A DNA stretch of 64,000 bases from contig CM051027.1 of the NCBI GenBank assembly GCA_027627225.1, forward strand, positions 88,396,451 through 88,460,450, in the 5' to 3' direction. The notes under the pieces were generated by a model that saw only the letters and a program-made list of their open reading frames with translations, was not told the DNA's origin and did no database searches. Below are positions 1 through 11,127 of this stretch, in pieces (position 1 is the first letter of the stretch; each line of letters opens with the position of its first letter). This stretch comes from Congeria kusceri. Its lineage: Eukaryota; Mollusca; Bivalvia; Myida; Dreissenidae. Made by a program: the position numbers and the translations under genes.

Positions 1-738
1 TTTGCTATATAAGTTTATACAAACAATGTGACCCTCGGGGCGTGGCCAGTTTTGACCCCAGGGGCATTATTTGAACAATCTTTGTAGAGGACCACTAAAC
101 AATGTTTCGTACCAAATATAAAACCTCTGGGCCTTGCGGTTTCAAATGAGAAGATTTTCATTTTGCTATTTAAGTCTATATAAACCATGTGACCCCCGGG
201 GTGTGGCCAGTTTTGACCCCAGGGGCATCATTTGAACAATCTCTGTAGAGGACCACTATACAATGTTACATACCAAGTATGAAACCTCTGGGCCTTGCTG
301 TTTCAGAGGAGAAGATTTTTAAAGTCATTTTGCTATATAAGTCTATATAAACCAAGTGACCCCCGGGGCGTGGCCAGTTTTGACCCCAGGGGCATCATTT
401 GAACAATCTTTGTAGAGGACCACTAGAGGATGTCACATATCAAATATGAAAGCTCTGAGCCTTGCGGTTTCATAGAAGATTTTTTAAAGTTTTCACTTTT
501 TAAATCTATTTTTAGCTCTGGTGACCTACATATGCAGCGAACCGAAAAAATTTGAACAACTTTGAAAGAGGTCCACCCAAGGATCATTCCTGTGAAGTTT
601 GGTGAAAATCTGCTAAGCGCTTTAGAAGGAGATGTTGTTTAAATGAAAAGTTGACGGAGCATGCACGCACGCACGCACGACGGAAAACGGGCGATCACAA
701 AAGCTCACCATGAGCACTTTGTGCTCAAGTGAGCTAAA
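1..738 (+). repeat. GAGCTC-type dispersed repeat, copy 1
   Basis: Roughly 3.5 internal units of about 165 bp (GACCCCCGGGGCGTGGCCAG; TTTGTAGAGGACCACTA) followed by an end with (CACG)n and the palindrome AGCTCACCATGAGCACTTTG/TGCTCAAGTGAGCT. The element runs off the left edge. Inverted relatives lie at 60968-62500 and 63862-64000. Confidence 0.85.
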
Positions 739-1130
739 AAACGAATTGTTAGATTAACGAATGTTATTTCAAGAATATTGGATCTGTAGCTAGACATGCA
801 TACTGTTAACAATTATTCGACATATCAACTTAAGTCTTGTCTATGTATTGCTAAAATAAGAGCAATTAGAAGTGCTGAATACCTCCAAACACCTCTTTAA
901 CTTAGGAGATTGGAGGACAATGCCAATAAGCACATCTTGTCCAATCCAAGGATTATAATTATACTACCCTTCTAAAATGGTCTAGCATGCTCAAGCATAA
1001 TTTTTTTTATCAAGTTTCAGTTTATAACAATACAGAACATGCTAGTGATTTCCTTGCCTAGCATCATCCTTGACAACACCTCTAGTCATCCAACTAACTG
1101 GAGAACAACAGACCAGTCATAATCTGTATG

Positions 1131-1400
1131 TGGCGCGTCGTGAGAAAACCGGTCTTAATGCATGTGCGTAAAGTGTCGTCCCGGATTAGCCTGTGCAGTC
1201 TGCTCAGGCTAATCCAGGACGGCACTTTCTGCTTTTATGGTATTTTCTGTTTCAAGGAAGTCTCTTCTAAAAATAAATACACTGTAAATACACTGTAGGC
1301 GGAAAGTGCCATCCCGGATTAGCCTGTGCGGACTGCACAGGCTAATCCGGGACGACACTTTACGCACATGCATTAAGTCCGGTTTTCCCCCAATGCGCCA
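1131..1400. mobile_element. Palindromic MITE, copy 1
   Basis: 270 bp. Outer ends TGGCGC/GCGCCA, then CCGG(T/A)CTTAATGCATGTGC arms. Each arm also holds its own hairpin (GGATTAGCCTGTGCAGTCTG / CAGGCTAATCC), so the whole can fold as two hairpins or one long one. It lies in the intron after BRSK exon 13. Confidence 0.85.
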
Positions 1401-1454
1401 CGTATGTATTATACTCTGGACCATAGTATGTGAAAGAATGTACAAAACACAAAC

Positions 1455-1506
1455 CTGGGCTGACCATTCAACTGCACTGCATCGATTCTCTTCCTAGGGG
1501 GATCCG
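1455..1506 (-). CDS. BRSK: BRSK coding exon 13: basic DPPRKR segment
   Basis: The exon is 52 bp and encodes ADPPRKRIDAVQLNGQP plus two bases. DPPRKR followed by I/V-D is a conserved landmark just after the UBA region in BRSK proteins. The acceptor is ATTGCTTTAG and the donor the weaker GTTTGT. It is the last exon I can place; no match to the Ser/Pro-rich tail or C-terminal domain is visible in 1-1454, so the gene continues left of the window. Confidence 0.88.
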
Positions 1507-1995
1507 CTAAAGCAATGACGAATTTCAATGTGTATAGTCAGTGTCAAAACTTTGTAATAAAGTAAAGAATAAACATTCATTTATTTGATGAAAAGTGTTC
1601 TTGAAATTGAAGTTGAATATAATGCATTGTATTGTTTTACTTTTGAGGCATTCAGAACCACTCTACATTCTCTTCTGAAAAATTGAATGAAAATGATTAA
1701 TCATCACTCATTTTTTTAAACAATGGCATTAATTTGATTTGATTGGGAATATAATAATTTGTTTTCAATGAGTCAAAGTGCACTAAGAAATCACATTCTA
1801 TGCAGCAAGAACACCACTTATTTACTTTAAAATATGTTCAGTTTTTTTTTAATATGTACTGATATATATACACCTTATTTCCAAATAAGTTTACAAACCA
1901 ATAGTTATTGTGGCCATTGGAAGTGCCGGATAGATAAATATTTAATAAAACATGACAAGAATGAAGATATTAGTTACAGATGAATCTCTGGTTAC

Positions 1996-2096
1996 CGGAC
2001 TCCGATCGGTGGCGTATTTCTATCTCGTCCTCTACACAAGGGTTCCTGAGTTTCCGATCCAACAGTAAGAAATATATCACCTTCTCTGTGTTGTGT
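1996..2096 (-). CDS. BRSK: BRSK coding exon 12: UBA end and tail start
   Basis: The exon is 101 bp and encodes HNTEKVIYFLLLDRK then LRNPCVEDEIEIRHRSES. EKVIYFLLLDRK is the last UBA helix (vertebrate EKMIYFLLLDRK, from memory). The acceptor is TCTCTACTGCAG and the donor GTAACC. It ends with one base of a split alanine codon completed by exon 13. Confidence 0.94.
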
Positions 2097-3588
2097 CTGC
2101 AGTAGAGAAATATACCTGCCTTGCACACTATGGACATGCAATTGTTGAATATTATTTGTAATATTGTCAGTAAGTGTATAAAACAGATCTAAACTCAAAA
2201 TATTAGATTTATATTTTTTAAAGTGATATATCAAATAGAATACAAAACTGATATTCACGACACACATAGGCTAAACACTGCCTTTTACCTAATTTACGTA
2301 ACGTTGTTGAAATCCTAAATAAATTCTTCAGCATTAAATACATGTGGTTCTATGCAGTAAAACTTGTAGCCAAACAAAATTAAAACTAAAAAAATATTCT
2401 ACTTTGAAGCCATGATTAATGTGGCAAATAGCAGAGTGAGCCTAATCTTGTCTCAACAACGAGGCATGCATGTCAAAATCATTGAACAACTTAAAGCCAT
2501 AAAATTTTCACTTGTAAACATCACAATATTATTTTCTGCAGTAGAGTTTGTTATGACAGCTAAAGTTACACAATTTCTTTCACAAACTTATACACATATA
2601 CATAAGAATCTTTTACTGGATGTGAGAACTCCATTTAAGAACCAATACAGTGGTTATCAACCAGAGCAAGTCTTCAGTCAGGAGCCTCATAATTATGCAT
2701 TGCAACACTAGAAAAAAGTGTTGATTTCTTGCAGTTGGTCAGGCAGACAAAAAATAGGCAGGCAAATCAATACCATATGTCAAATGACTCTGGTTGAGGA
2801 AGCATTTCAGCAGAATCAATACACTTTGTCTGCCATACCATATTGATGGCTATATACAAAACATTTTGCTCAAGGAATGGATTACATAATAAAATTAGAG
2901 ATGATCACATATTGTCATCAGGAAGATGTTTCTTGATCATGACAAGCCAAATCTGTTGAGGCCTTTCAACACATTTCCTCGACAGAATATATTATGTATC
3001 AAATACCCAGTTGGCACATCTAAATGGCATAGAGTTATTCACTGATATAAGATATTATCAGGTATTACCAGAAGATTTTAAAACTGACTGAGACTGACAC
3101 TTTAAATATGGTGCTGTATGACCCCAACCCTCTTGCCAACATTTGTCCATGGAAAATTATTGTTTATAGTTACATGTTGGCCTGCTGATTTAAAAAGATT
3201 AGCTTCTTTGGTAAATTGGGAGATTAAACCAAGCTTTTACTGACAGAACCATATGCATCACACAGCATTCATCATCAGACTGATACCTGTATACATTGTG
3301 TGTGACCACAGTCATCAATGGACATAATGTTCATAGTTCAATATTAACCAATGAAATTGAAGACATCCATGTATAACAAGCACTTTCATTGGCTAACACT
3401 CAAGACTTAAGTTAAATCATAGAACTTTTGTAGTTCATTGGGCTGGTCAATACATTACAAAAAATTTATAAATACATTTTAATGGTAAATGTTGTATTCC
3501 TAGGGCTAAAGCCAGCAGAAACAATCATACCAAAAGCCTTTGGTGATTGAAGGGCGTTATTAACTAGCTAGCCCTGATGACAACGTAC
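2097..3588 (-). other. BRSK: BRSK intron 11
   Basis: 1.5 kb of AT-rich sequence with no repeat or exon recognised. The plus-strand open frame at 2412-2711 has no family resemblance. Confidence 0.55.
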
Positions 3589-3701
3589 CGACTATTCAGC
3601 AGTTCCTGTATTAATCTGTCCTTATCCTTGAAACACTGTAGAGAGTTCATGGTGGACAGAACATCGGGGTCTATGTCCTCTATATTCGGTATAATAGAAG
3701 T
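3589..3701 (-). CDS. BRSK: BRSK coding exon 11: UBA region, first part
   Basis: The exon is 113 bp, 37 codons plus two bases. It reads TSIIPNIEDIDPDVLSTMNS then LQCFKDKDRLIQELLNS. EDIDPDVL and the following helices match the ubiquitin-associated-like domain that follows the kinase domain in AMPK-related kinases and supports its folding. The acceptor is GTTTGTTGCAG and the donor GTACGT; a split arginine codon (CG|A) joins exon 12. Confidence 0.94.
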
Positions 3702-4639
3702 CTGCAACAAACAATCTAAAAAGTACTACAATGCTGTGAAACTATAATTTACATTTGAATAATTGGTTTTTAAGTTTTGTAAGTGTTACTTTAAGAGTTT
3801 CAGGCATATTAATCTATATGCCATGCTATTTTCCCTGTACAAAACCTAACAGACTACTAATAGTAAAAATAGTACAAATACTGGATTTGATAGCACAATT
3901 TTTGTCGGATTTATTAACAACTTCCTAAGCTGTGAAGCATAAAAATGTTTCTTTAACATTTTTTATATAACTACAAAAAAGAAAAAATTGTTATGTTGAG
4001 GCCTAAGCCTCATATATGCATTATATAAAAAAGTATTGGGTATGCGTTATATCAACAAGGACCATGTCACAACAATATGATTACAAAGACAACACAAACA
4101 GATTGTCTTGTTGTTTTGGAGAAAACAAAGTCATGAACTCAAAAGCTAATAAATTTGCCAGGGGAAGATTCCTATATACAGCCTCAGATACATAAGGGCA
4201 AAGCCCTGCACGTGTTTTTGACAGACCAATGAACTTGCTGTGAGTAAAGCTGTCAGTTACATACACAAATAATTGCCAGTTTTACTCGAGCAAAACTATT
4301 CCTACTGCAACAATCCACAAGCCAGGGTAACAAATGAAAAGCAAACGAGTCAATGCGTTTTTCCTACGTATCTGAAATAGATCGCAGAGGGCCAGTATTC
4401 ATTAATAACCTAAGGAAAAACTTTAATGAATTTTTTTTTAATTTTAACATTTCGTAAGCTCTTGATAGTGTTGTTAATGGTTTAATTGGCATTAAAATGT
4501 TTTAGTCTTCGACAGACTCAAAACGTGGGGGCTTTTTTAACCATAGTGTTCATATAAATTGTTGAATTTCACATTGAAAACTTGATATGAAAATAACACT
4601 TTATAGTAACTTAAGTGAAGATATCCCTAGGAGCGTTAT

Positions 4640-4816
4640 GAACACCTGCCCAGATCTATTGGACATAATGCTGATATGCATACTGACATGTAATCAGTGA
4701 ACACCTGCCCAGATCTATTGGACATAATGCTGATATGCATACTGACATGTAATCAGTGAACACCTGCCCAGATCTATTGGACATAATGCTGATATGCATA
4801 CTGACATGTAATCAGT
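4640..4816. repeat. 59-bp tandem repeat, three copies
   Basis: Three essentially identical 59-bp units start GAACACCTGCCCAGATC at 4640, 4699 and 4758. Each contains TGATATGCATACTGACATG. The identity suggests a recent event. It lies in the intron before BRSK exon 11. Confidence 0.93.
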
Positions 4817-5603
4817 GATAGTGAGGAACCACAAGAAAGCACAATGGTCATAAATGTATAAATATATAATATAATTATCTGTGTATCTCCATCTTACATT
4901 TATGTTAACATATTAATATGTGCATCAACATACTGAAATTATTATCAATTGTAAATTGATAAAAGATATAAAAGCCTTGGATCTCCAGAAATATGAAGAA
5001 ACAAAGTTATCTATCTGTGTTATGGGTACCAATACATTGACAGACTACCCAAAATGACACAGGTTTAAAAGGACAATTCTAAAAGCACCCATTTGTGATT
5101 AGAATTCAAAGACATGCTCCAGACATCTAAGCCCTAAAGCCAATTATTGCTTGAATTGTCAAATATTCTACAACTTACAAAAACCTAAAATCTCAGTATA
5201 GAGGATGGAATGGTTTACAATAGATTGTACTTTACCTTTACTATGAAACATGTAATTTAGGGATTTATACTGTTGTTAGAAAATCAGAATACAGTGTACG
5301 TGTTTCTCCAGACATTTCTAGGAAATCTTTGAATATGATAAGAGCAGAAAGTACACACACCAATATGTCAAAGTCAAGCTAATGTGATTTGGTAACAATG
5401 AAGATGCATCAGCACTGACAATTATTTTCTCAAAGGAACAACTTAATAACTTTAAGAGGAAATCTCTATTACGCTTGTTTGCAGTAATTATGATGTCAGG
5501 GTAGACACTTTCTCAAAATATCATCACATAGTTAAACAATGCTTAACTGATAGTACGCTACACAGCCATGTATGAAAATACTATGTTAAATAAATAAATA
5601 ATA

Positions 5604-5873
5604 TACGTGGATTATCGTGGGAAAACTGGGCTTAATGAATGTGCGCAGTGTCCTCCCAGATTGTTTCGCCTGTGCAGTGCGCACAGTCTAATCCAAAACA
5701 ACACTTTCTGCCTACAGTGGATTTTATGTTTAGAAGAGACTTCCTTGAAACAGAAAATACCATACAAGCGGAGAGTGGCGTCCTGGATTAGCCTGTGCAG
5801 ACTGCACAGGCTAATCCGGGACGACACTTTACGCACATGCATTAAGCGCGGTTTTTCCACAACATGCCTCAGG
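5604..5873. mobile_element. Palindromic MITE, copy 2
   Basis: Same family as 1131-1400; the left arm is more diverged (CCTCCCAGATTGTTTCGCCT), the right arm well kept (GGATTAGCCTGTGCAGACTG). Confidence 0.83.
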
Positions 5874-6334
5874 TATAATATTGTAGCCCATTTACTGAGA
5901 TATTTTCCAACATAGCTTGTAGGTAGTGTGTCACTGACATTTTTTTTCAATAAAATTAAGACAGTCTGTCCTTCCCCTTGTAAATACATTATTGACTTAG
6001 AACCTCATAAATGTGTGTGATGAAGTTTTATCCAGTGCGCAGGGAGCCTCGACCTAATAAACAAGGCAAGTTGTCCTTGACACAGGTACAGAAGAACAGA
6101 AGGAATATGGTAACAGTGAACCATAGCACAATTCGTTATTCTTAGCAATGAATCTTGTATAACACGAATGATGGAAACAAAAGTGTGTCAATGACATTTA
6201 AAGATATATTTATAGATAACTTTGTTGTTTTAGACTTCAGCCGAATGGTTTTTGGATTTAGATTTTTAATTGAGATACAGAAGCAACAAATTGACTATAA
6301 TCCTAAATGGTTATGAGAAAATATTACAAGGGTA

Positions 6335-7142
6335 AATAAAGGAGAGGGGCATAAGGCCCTAGGTCGCTCACCTGAGGGGCTAAGGCACTAAACTGTTCTA
6401 CGCAAGTTTCATGAAGATTCGGTTAAAATATGTGGACTCTAGAGTTTTCACAAGCTTTTGTTTTCAATTTGGTCTGGTGACCTAGTGTGTGATCCCATGT
6501 GACCCAGTTTCGACCTCGTCTGAGATAATATTAGGACACATGTTATGAGCAAGTTTCATGAAGATAAGGTAAAAAACACGACTTTTAGAGTGTTCACAAG
6601 CTTTTTATTCAATTTGACCTAGTGACCTAGTTTTTAACCCCACATGACCCAGTTTAGAATTTGTCCAAGATATCATTAGAACAAATGTTCTGGGCAAGTT
6701 TCATGAAGATTGGGCAATAAATCTGGCCTCTAGAGTGTTCACAAGCTTTTTTATGTTTTCAATATAGCCATAAAAGGAAAACTGCTCCAACCCCTGGCGG
6801 ACATGCTTTTCAACGGAGCGGAACCATTTTCAAACTCTGCCGAGATATCATAAGAAAAAATGTTCTGAGCCAGTTTCATGTTGGTTGGGCAAAAAATGTG
6901 ACTTCTAGAGTGTTCACCAGCTTTTTCTTCAATTTGACCTAGTGACCTAGTTTTTGACCCCACATGACCCAGTTTCAAACTCGTCCGAGAAATCAATGGG
7001 ACAAATGTTCTGAGCAAGTTTCATGAAGATTGGGCAATAAATGTAGCCTCTAGAGTGTTCACAAGGTAAATGTTGACGACGAACGATTCACTACGCAATC
7101 ACAAAAGCTCACCATGAGCATGTTGTGCTCAGGTGAGCTAAA
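6335..7142 (+). repeat. GAGCTC-type dispersed repeat, copy 2
   Basis: Imperfect units of about 180 bp with TTTCATGAAGATTGGGC, TCTAGAGTGTTCACAAGC and TGACCTAGTGACCTAG, ending in the palindrome AGCTCACCATGAGCATGTTG/TGCTCAGGTGAGCT. The body differs from copy 1 but the end is shared. Confidence 0.8.
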
Positions 7143-7544
7143 AATACACCTGCCATTATATTATTATAAACATACATGAAACTAAGGGTCAATATCCAAA
7201 AGATTCTGATATACAATGATAAATATTCATGCCAATATGCCAAACCCACACCCAATGATCTAATGTAGCTACATGGTTACAACACTTCTATTGAACGCAA
7301 AACTTGAAAAAGAACCTGGTATTTTTTATACATGTACCAAAGTTGCTGTCAAGTTGTTTTAAGGTAAGTCATGTAAAAATACCATGTATATTGTATAAAG
7401 CTGTCGTTTTCAATGGATAATACATTACTCTGTCTGAACAATGTCAGTATTTAGTTCCTTGGTAGTACTGCTTTCTTATAATGCATTTATTATCTAAGTA
7501 CCACTCAAAGATACTTTTTAAACTAAAAGCAAACAAACTGATAC

Positions 7545-7596
7545 CTGTACAACTTGAACGACGGGCAATTCTAGTTCTAAATGATCTTGGCATTCC
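7545..7596 (-). CDS. BRSK: BRSK alternative exon 10a: linker to UBA
   Basis: A 52-bp exon with a strong acceptor (TTTGTTTCTTTCTAG) and donor GTATCA. Joined to exon 9 it reads MECQDHLELELPVVQVVQ. Its second half aligns with exon 10b (LELPVIQIVQ against ELELPVVQVVQ) while the first half differs. Equal length and phase, and shared sequence across the donor, mark it as a tandem duplicate. It leads in frame into exon 11. Confidence 0.87.
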
Positions 7597-8155
7597 CTAG
7601 AAAGAAACAAAACAAACAAAAAGATTTATACAACATTAAAGGATGCAAATAAGAATAGTAAAAGAATATAATACCAAATCAAACATTATAAACATGTTGT
7701 AATATATATATATAACACAATATGACTATTGTGAGCTAATGTTCATTATGGAATAACAAGCCGATATCATAAACATAATTGGCACGGTGTGTTTTTAACC
7801 TTTGGCAACAATTCCAGCAATTATACATTTGCTAAGAAATAAAAATTGCAAAGTATTTTTGTAAATATTTCCATACAAAATATTGGCAATCCATAATGTT
7901 CACACCCACATAAGTTTCATCTTTGACCAGCAATTCAACGTTACACCAAATTATCTGAAAAGTACTGTTGCAAAACATACATCTCAGTGACATAAGTCGA
8001 CAGTTCAGTACAAAAATACTTACATGTAAAACATGAGCATTATTGTACTTTGAACTGTCGAAGTGGTCAAGATGAAACTTGCGGCATGTATTAGTATACA
8101 GACAACAACAAATCCAAGACCTGTACATGTGTCATTTTATGGTCCATACTGATAC

Positions 8156-8207
8156 CTGTACGATTTGAATGACTGGCAGTTCTAACCCCGCCTCTTGTTT
8201 GTAACCT
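8156..8207 (-). CDS. BRSK: BRSK alternative exon 10b: linker to UBA
   Basis: A 52-bp exon with acceptor TTCTGTTCTGTAG and donor GTATCA. Joined to exon 9 it reads IGYKQEAGLELPVIQIVQ, the linker between kinase and UBA domains. The IGxK opening and the VQ ending are those of vertebrate BRSK (IGGKNEP...RKVQ, from memory), so this looks like the ancestral version. It has the same length, phase, donor and last nine codons in outline as exon 10a, 560 bp downstream in the gene. Including both shifts the frame. Confidence 0.85.
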
Positions 8208-8566
8208 CTACAGAACAGAATACCAGTAATATACAACCAACATTGCAACAACCAACCCAATATCTGGAGGAATTGTCAGCCACGGGGATAATATTTTTCA
8301 GATTCAGAGCTCCAAATAACACTTTGTTATTTAATGTGTTTGGCATTTTCATAAACATCACATTGAATCCAGCTCTGCAGAGCACAGTATGGTACATTGT
8401 ATGTAAATGATAACCATAAAACAGCTCAAACACCCGACTTTCTGACATTTAAGTTAATTCTGCATTCCCCTATAAAGGTTCTACTGGTATGTTACATCAT
8501 TTTCAAGTATTTGGATCCATTGTTGTGGTGAATGACTAAGACAATATACAGTGTTGACAAACTTAC

Positions 8567-8601
8567 ATGGTCACCCATGGATGTCTGTGTATTTCTTCTA
8601 A
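8567..8601 (-). CDS. BRSK: BRSK coding exon 9: 35-bp end of kinase domain
   Basis: This 35-bp exon encodes LEEIHRHPWVT plus two bases (AT) of a split codon. It matches the conserved end of the kinase domain (subdomain XI, HPW). The acceptor is TGTTTTCAG and the donor GTAAGT. Leaving in phase 2, it can join either of the two following alternative exons, giving isoleucine with 8156-8207 or methionine with 7545-7596 at the junction. Confidence 0.92.
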
Positions 8602-9717
8602 CTGAAAACAGATAAAAACACAGACATATAATGACATATTTATTAAAACTTTAAACAGCAAGCATTTCTTTCAACATTAGGCATACCAATATGGTATTAT
8701 TATTTCTTTTAATTAGTTACATTTGTACAATTTGAACAAGTAACTTAAGCATAGACCAAAGTACACTTGCTTTCAGTATCATTGAAACCAGACCCGAAAG
8801 CATTTCTAAAAAGGCCTTAATACTTCATTGAAAATGGGTTTTAATGAATATCAAAGACATTTAATGTCAGGTTACTCAGGTGTGCATACTGTAAGACATT
8901 TAATCTAAGGTTACTAAGGTGTGCATACTGCAAGACATTTATTGTCAGGTAACTAAGGTGTGCATACTGTAAGACATTTCATGTTAGGTAACTAAGGTGT
9001 GCATACTGTAAGACGTTTAATGTCAGGTATTTAAGGCGTGCACACTGTAAGACGTTTAATGTCAGGTAACTAAGGTGTGCATACTGTATGTGTTTAATGT
9101 CAGATAACTAAGGTGTGCATACTGTGAGACGTTTCATTACAAGTAACTATGGCGTGCATACTGTGAGTCATTTAATGTCAGGTAACTTATGTGTGCCTAC
9201 TGTAAGACATTTAATGTCAGGTAACTTAGGTGTGCATACTGTAAGATGTTTAATGTCAGGTAACTAAGGTGTTCATACTGTGAGACGTTTAATGTCAGGT
9301 AACTTAGGTGTGCATACTGTAAGACGTTTAATGTCAGGTAACTAAGGCGTGCTTACTGTAAGATGTTTAATATCAGGTATTTAAGGCGTGCTTACTGTAA
9401 GAAGTTAAATGTCAGGTAACTAAGGCGTGCATACTGCAAGATGTTTAATGTCAGGCAACTAAGGTGTGCATACTGTGAGACGTTTAATGTCGGGTAACTA
9501 AGGTGTGCATTCTGTGAGTCATTTAATGTCAGGTAACTTAGGTGTGCCTTCTGTAAGAAGTTTAATGTCAGGTAACTAAGGTGTGCATACTGTAAGACAT
9601 TTAATGTCAGGTAACTTAGGGGTGCATACTGTGAGATGTTTAATGTCAGGTAACTAAGGTGTGCATACTGTGAGACGTTAAATGTCAGGTAACTAAGGCA
9701 TGTATACTGTGAGACAT

Positions 9718-10018
9718 ATAAGGTTTGTTTGTTTGTTTGGATTTTTCGCCGAATTCAACAGTATTTCAGTCATATAACGGCGGTCAGTTAACCTACTCAC
9801 ACTTTTCCTGGGTAAGCTGGTTTACCAGTACTAAGTGCACACACTTATGCCAGTAACTGACAACTGCCCTACTTGAATCAAAGGTAGGGGGAGAATGGCC
9901 GTAGAAATAATTTCATGACCAATCCCCACACAAGTTATGTGGCCGGGCTGGGAATCGAACCCGCGATCCTCGGATTTGTAGTCCAGCGCTCTACCAACTG
10001 AGCTAGTGGCCCGGCTAA
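9718..10018 (-). mobile_element. tRNA-headed SINE, copy 1
   Basis: A 301-bp insertion in the 39-bp array, flanked by the 7-base duplication GAGACAT (9711-9717 and 10019-10025). On the minus strand it opens with a tRNA-like head (9942-10015): complementary acceptor ends GCCGGGC/GCCCGGC, A box TAGCTCAGTTGG and B box GGTTCGATTCC. It ends in a (GTTT)n-type tail at 9718-9735. These are the marks of a Pol III-driven, LINE-mobilised SINE. Confidence 0.88.
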
Positions 10019-10078
10019 GAGACATTTAACGTCAGGTAACTTAGGTGTGCCTACTGCAAGACGTTTAATGTCAGGTAA

Positions 10079-11031
10079 AGCCCCGGTCACACTATCACGA
10101 TTTTGGCTACGATAGCCCACGATTGATCGTGGACGTGTTAATCGTGACGAGTCGGGATGCACAGTGCCCCAATTGTATCTTCCTATGTACACCTACGGTT
10201 GTGGTAGGACGAGACTATGAATAGTCACTTGTAGGTTTCCGCAGCCGGTTCACCACGGTTTCACCAAGATATGATACGATCAGTTATGGTTGTAATACGC
10301 TAGCGTCAGGTACACGCTACGGTAACAGACGATTACAGACAACGTTTCTCCTATGAATGTATCAAGATTAAAGACGATTCATCACGATAAACCTACGATC
10401 AGCCAATAATTCTCAAGCTTCACTACACTTAACAGCGATTTGGACAGCACGATGCCTCGTGTATAATCGTGACACCATCGTAGGCAAACGTAGTGAATGC
10501 GTAGTTACATCGCGATAAACCATACAGGCAATGCAACCCAATAGTCGCGTTGTCGTGGTCCATCATGTATATTTGTGAGTAGTCATGCTAGTTGTCTTTA
10601 AGGATCCTACAGAAATTGCAACTGAACCGTAGGGAAAGCGTAGAAATCCGTACCATATACATAGCAAAATGTATGATAACGTTGTACAGTCTTGTAATAT
10701 ACATGTAATAAGATCAGTCACAATTAATCACGATTAAACACCAAAGGCCACGAACGCCTCTACGATGGCTGTAAGAATAAGCCAGATTGAGATGCAATTG
10801 CACTAGGATTGTGCTATGTTTTGGAAAAATCGCGGCAGTGCTATGATAGGCCACGAATGTTTTGAACATGTTCAAATCTGTCGTAGAGCTGCCGATCGAT
10901 AAGGATCCCCCAAGATTCTTCAAGATTTACACCGATGCCATTACGTATGTGTTCACGCTTTACCACGCTTCACCAAGATTTTGTAAATCGTGGACAATCG
11001 TAGCCAAAATCGTGACAGTGTGACCGGGGCT
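10079..11031. mobile_element. Harbinger-like MITE, 953 bp
   Basis: Terminal inverted repeats start AGCCCCGGTCACACT and extend about 35 bp (to CACGATTTTGGCTACGAT), flanked by TAA on both sides (10076-10078 and 11032-11034). A 3-base TWA target duplication with GC-rich ends is typical of PIF/Harbinger. The interior is non-coding, rich in CG and short CGAT/ATCG words. It is inserted in the 39-bp array, so it is younger than the array. Confidence 0.8.
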
Positions 11032-11127
11032 TAACAAACATGTGCATACTGTGAGAAGTTTAATGTCAGGTAACTTATGTGTGCATACTGTAAGATGTTT
11101 AATGTCAGGTAACTAAGGTACGCATAC

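Larger units (their letters stand above)
3702..7544 (-). other. BRSK: BRSK intron between exon 10a and exon 11
   Basis: 3.8 kb with one palindromic MITE, the 59-bp triplet repeat and GAGCTC-type copy 2; otherwise AT-rich sequence with nothing recognised. Confidence 0.6.
8849..11127 (-). repeat. 39-bp minisatellite built from BRSK exon 8 donor junction
   Basis: About 26 units of 39 bp. In kinase orientation a unit reads AAACGTCTCACA then GTATGCACACCTTAG and a TTACCTGACATT tail. The first 12 bases are the last 12 bases of exon 8 and the next are its 5' splice site, and the array starts at the exon border (11128). It fills most of intron 8 (8602-11127), interrupted by a SINE (9718-10018) and a Harbinger-like MITE (10079-11031). 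Units vary at a few positions (ATG/ACG, CATACT/CTTACT). Confidence 0.92.

Noticed and set aside
3276..3300. Possible third copy of the duplicated BRSK linker exon (ATACAG|GTATCAG on the minus strand)
   Set aside because: Only the donor-side bases match; upstream there is an in-frame stop and no LELPV-like coding similarity.
8182..8448. Minus-strand open frame overlapping exon 10b
   Set aside because: Different frame from the exon; only the 52-bp segment has kinase-linker similarity and splice sites.
9942..10014. Functional tRNA gene in the 39-bp array
   Set aside because: The tRNA-like head is attached to a SINE body with a GTTT tail and target duplications, and its anticodon stem is imperfect.
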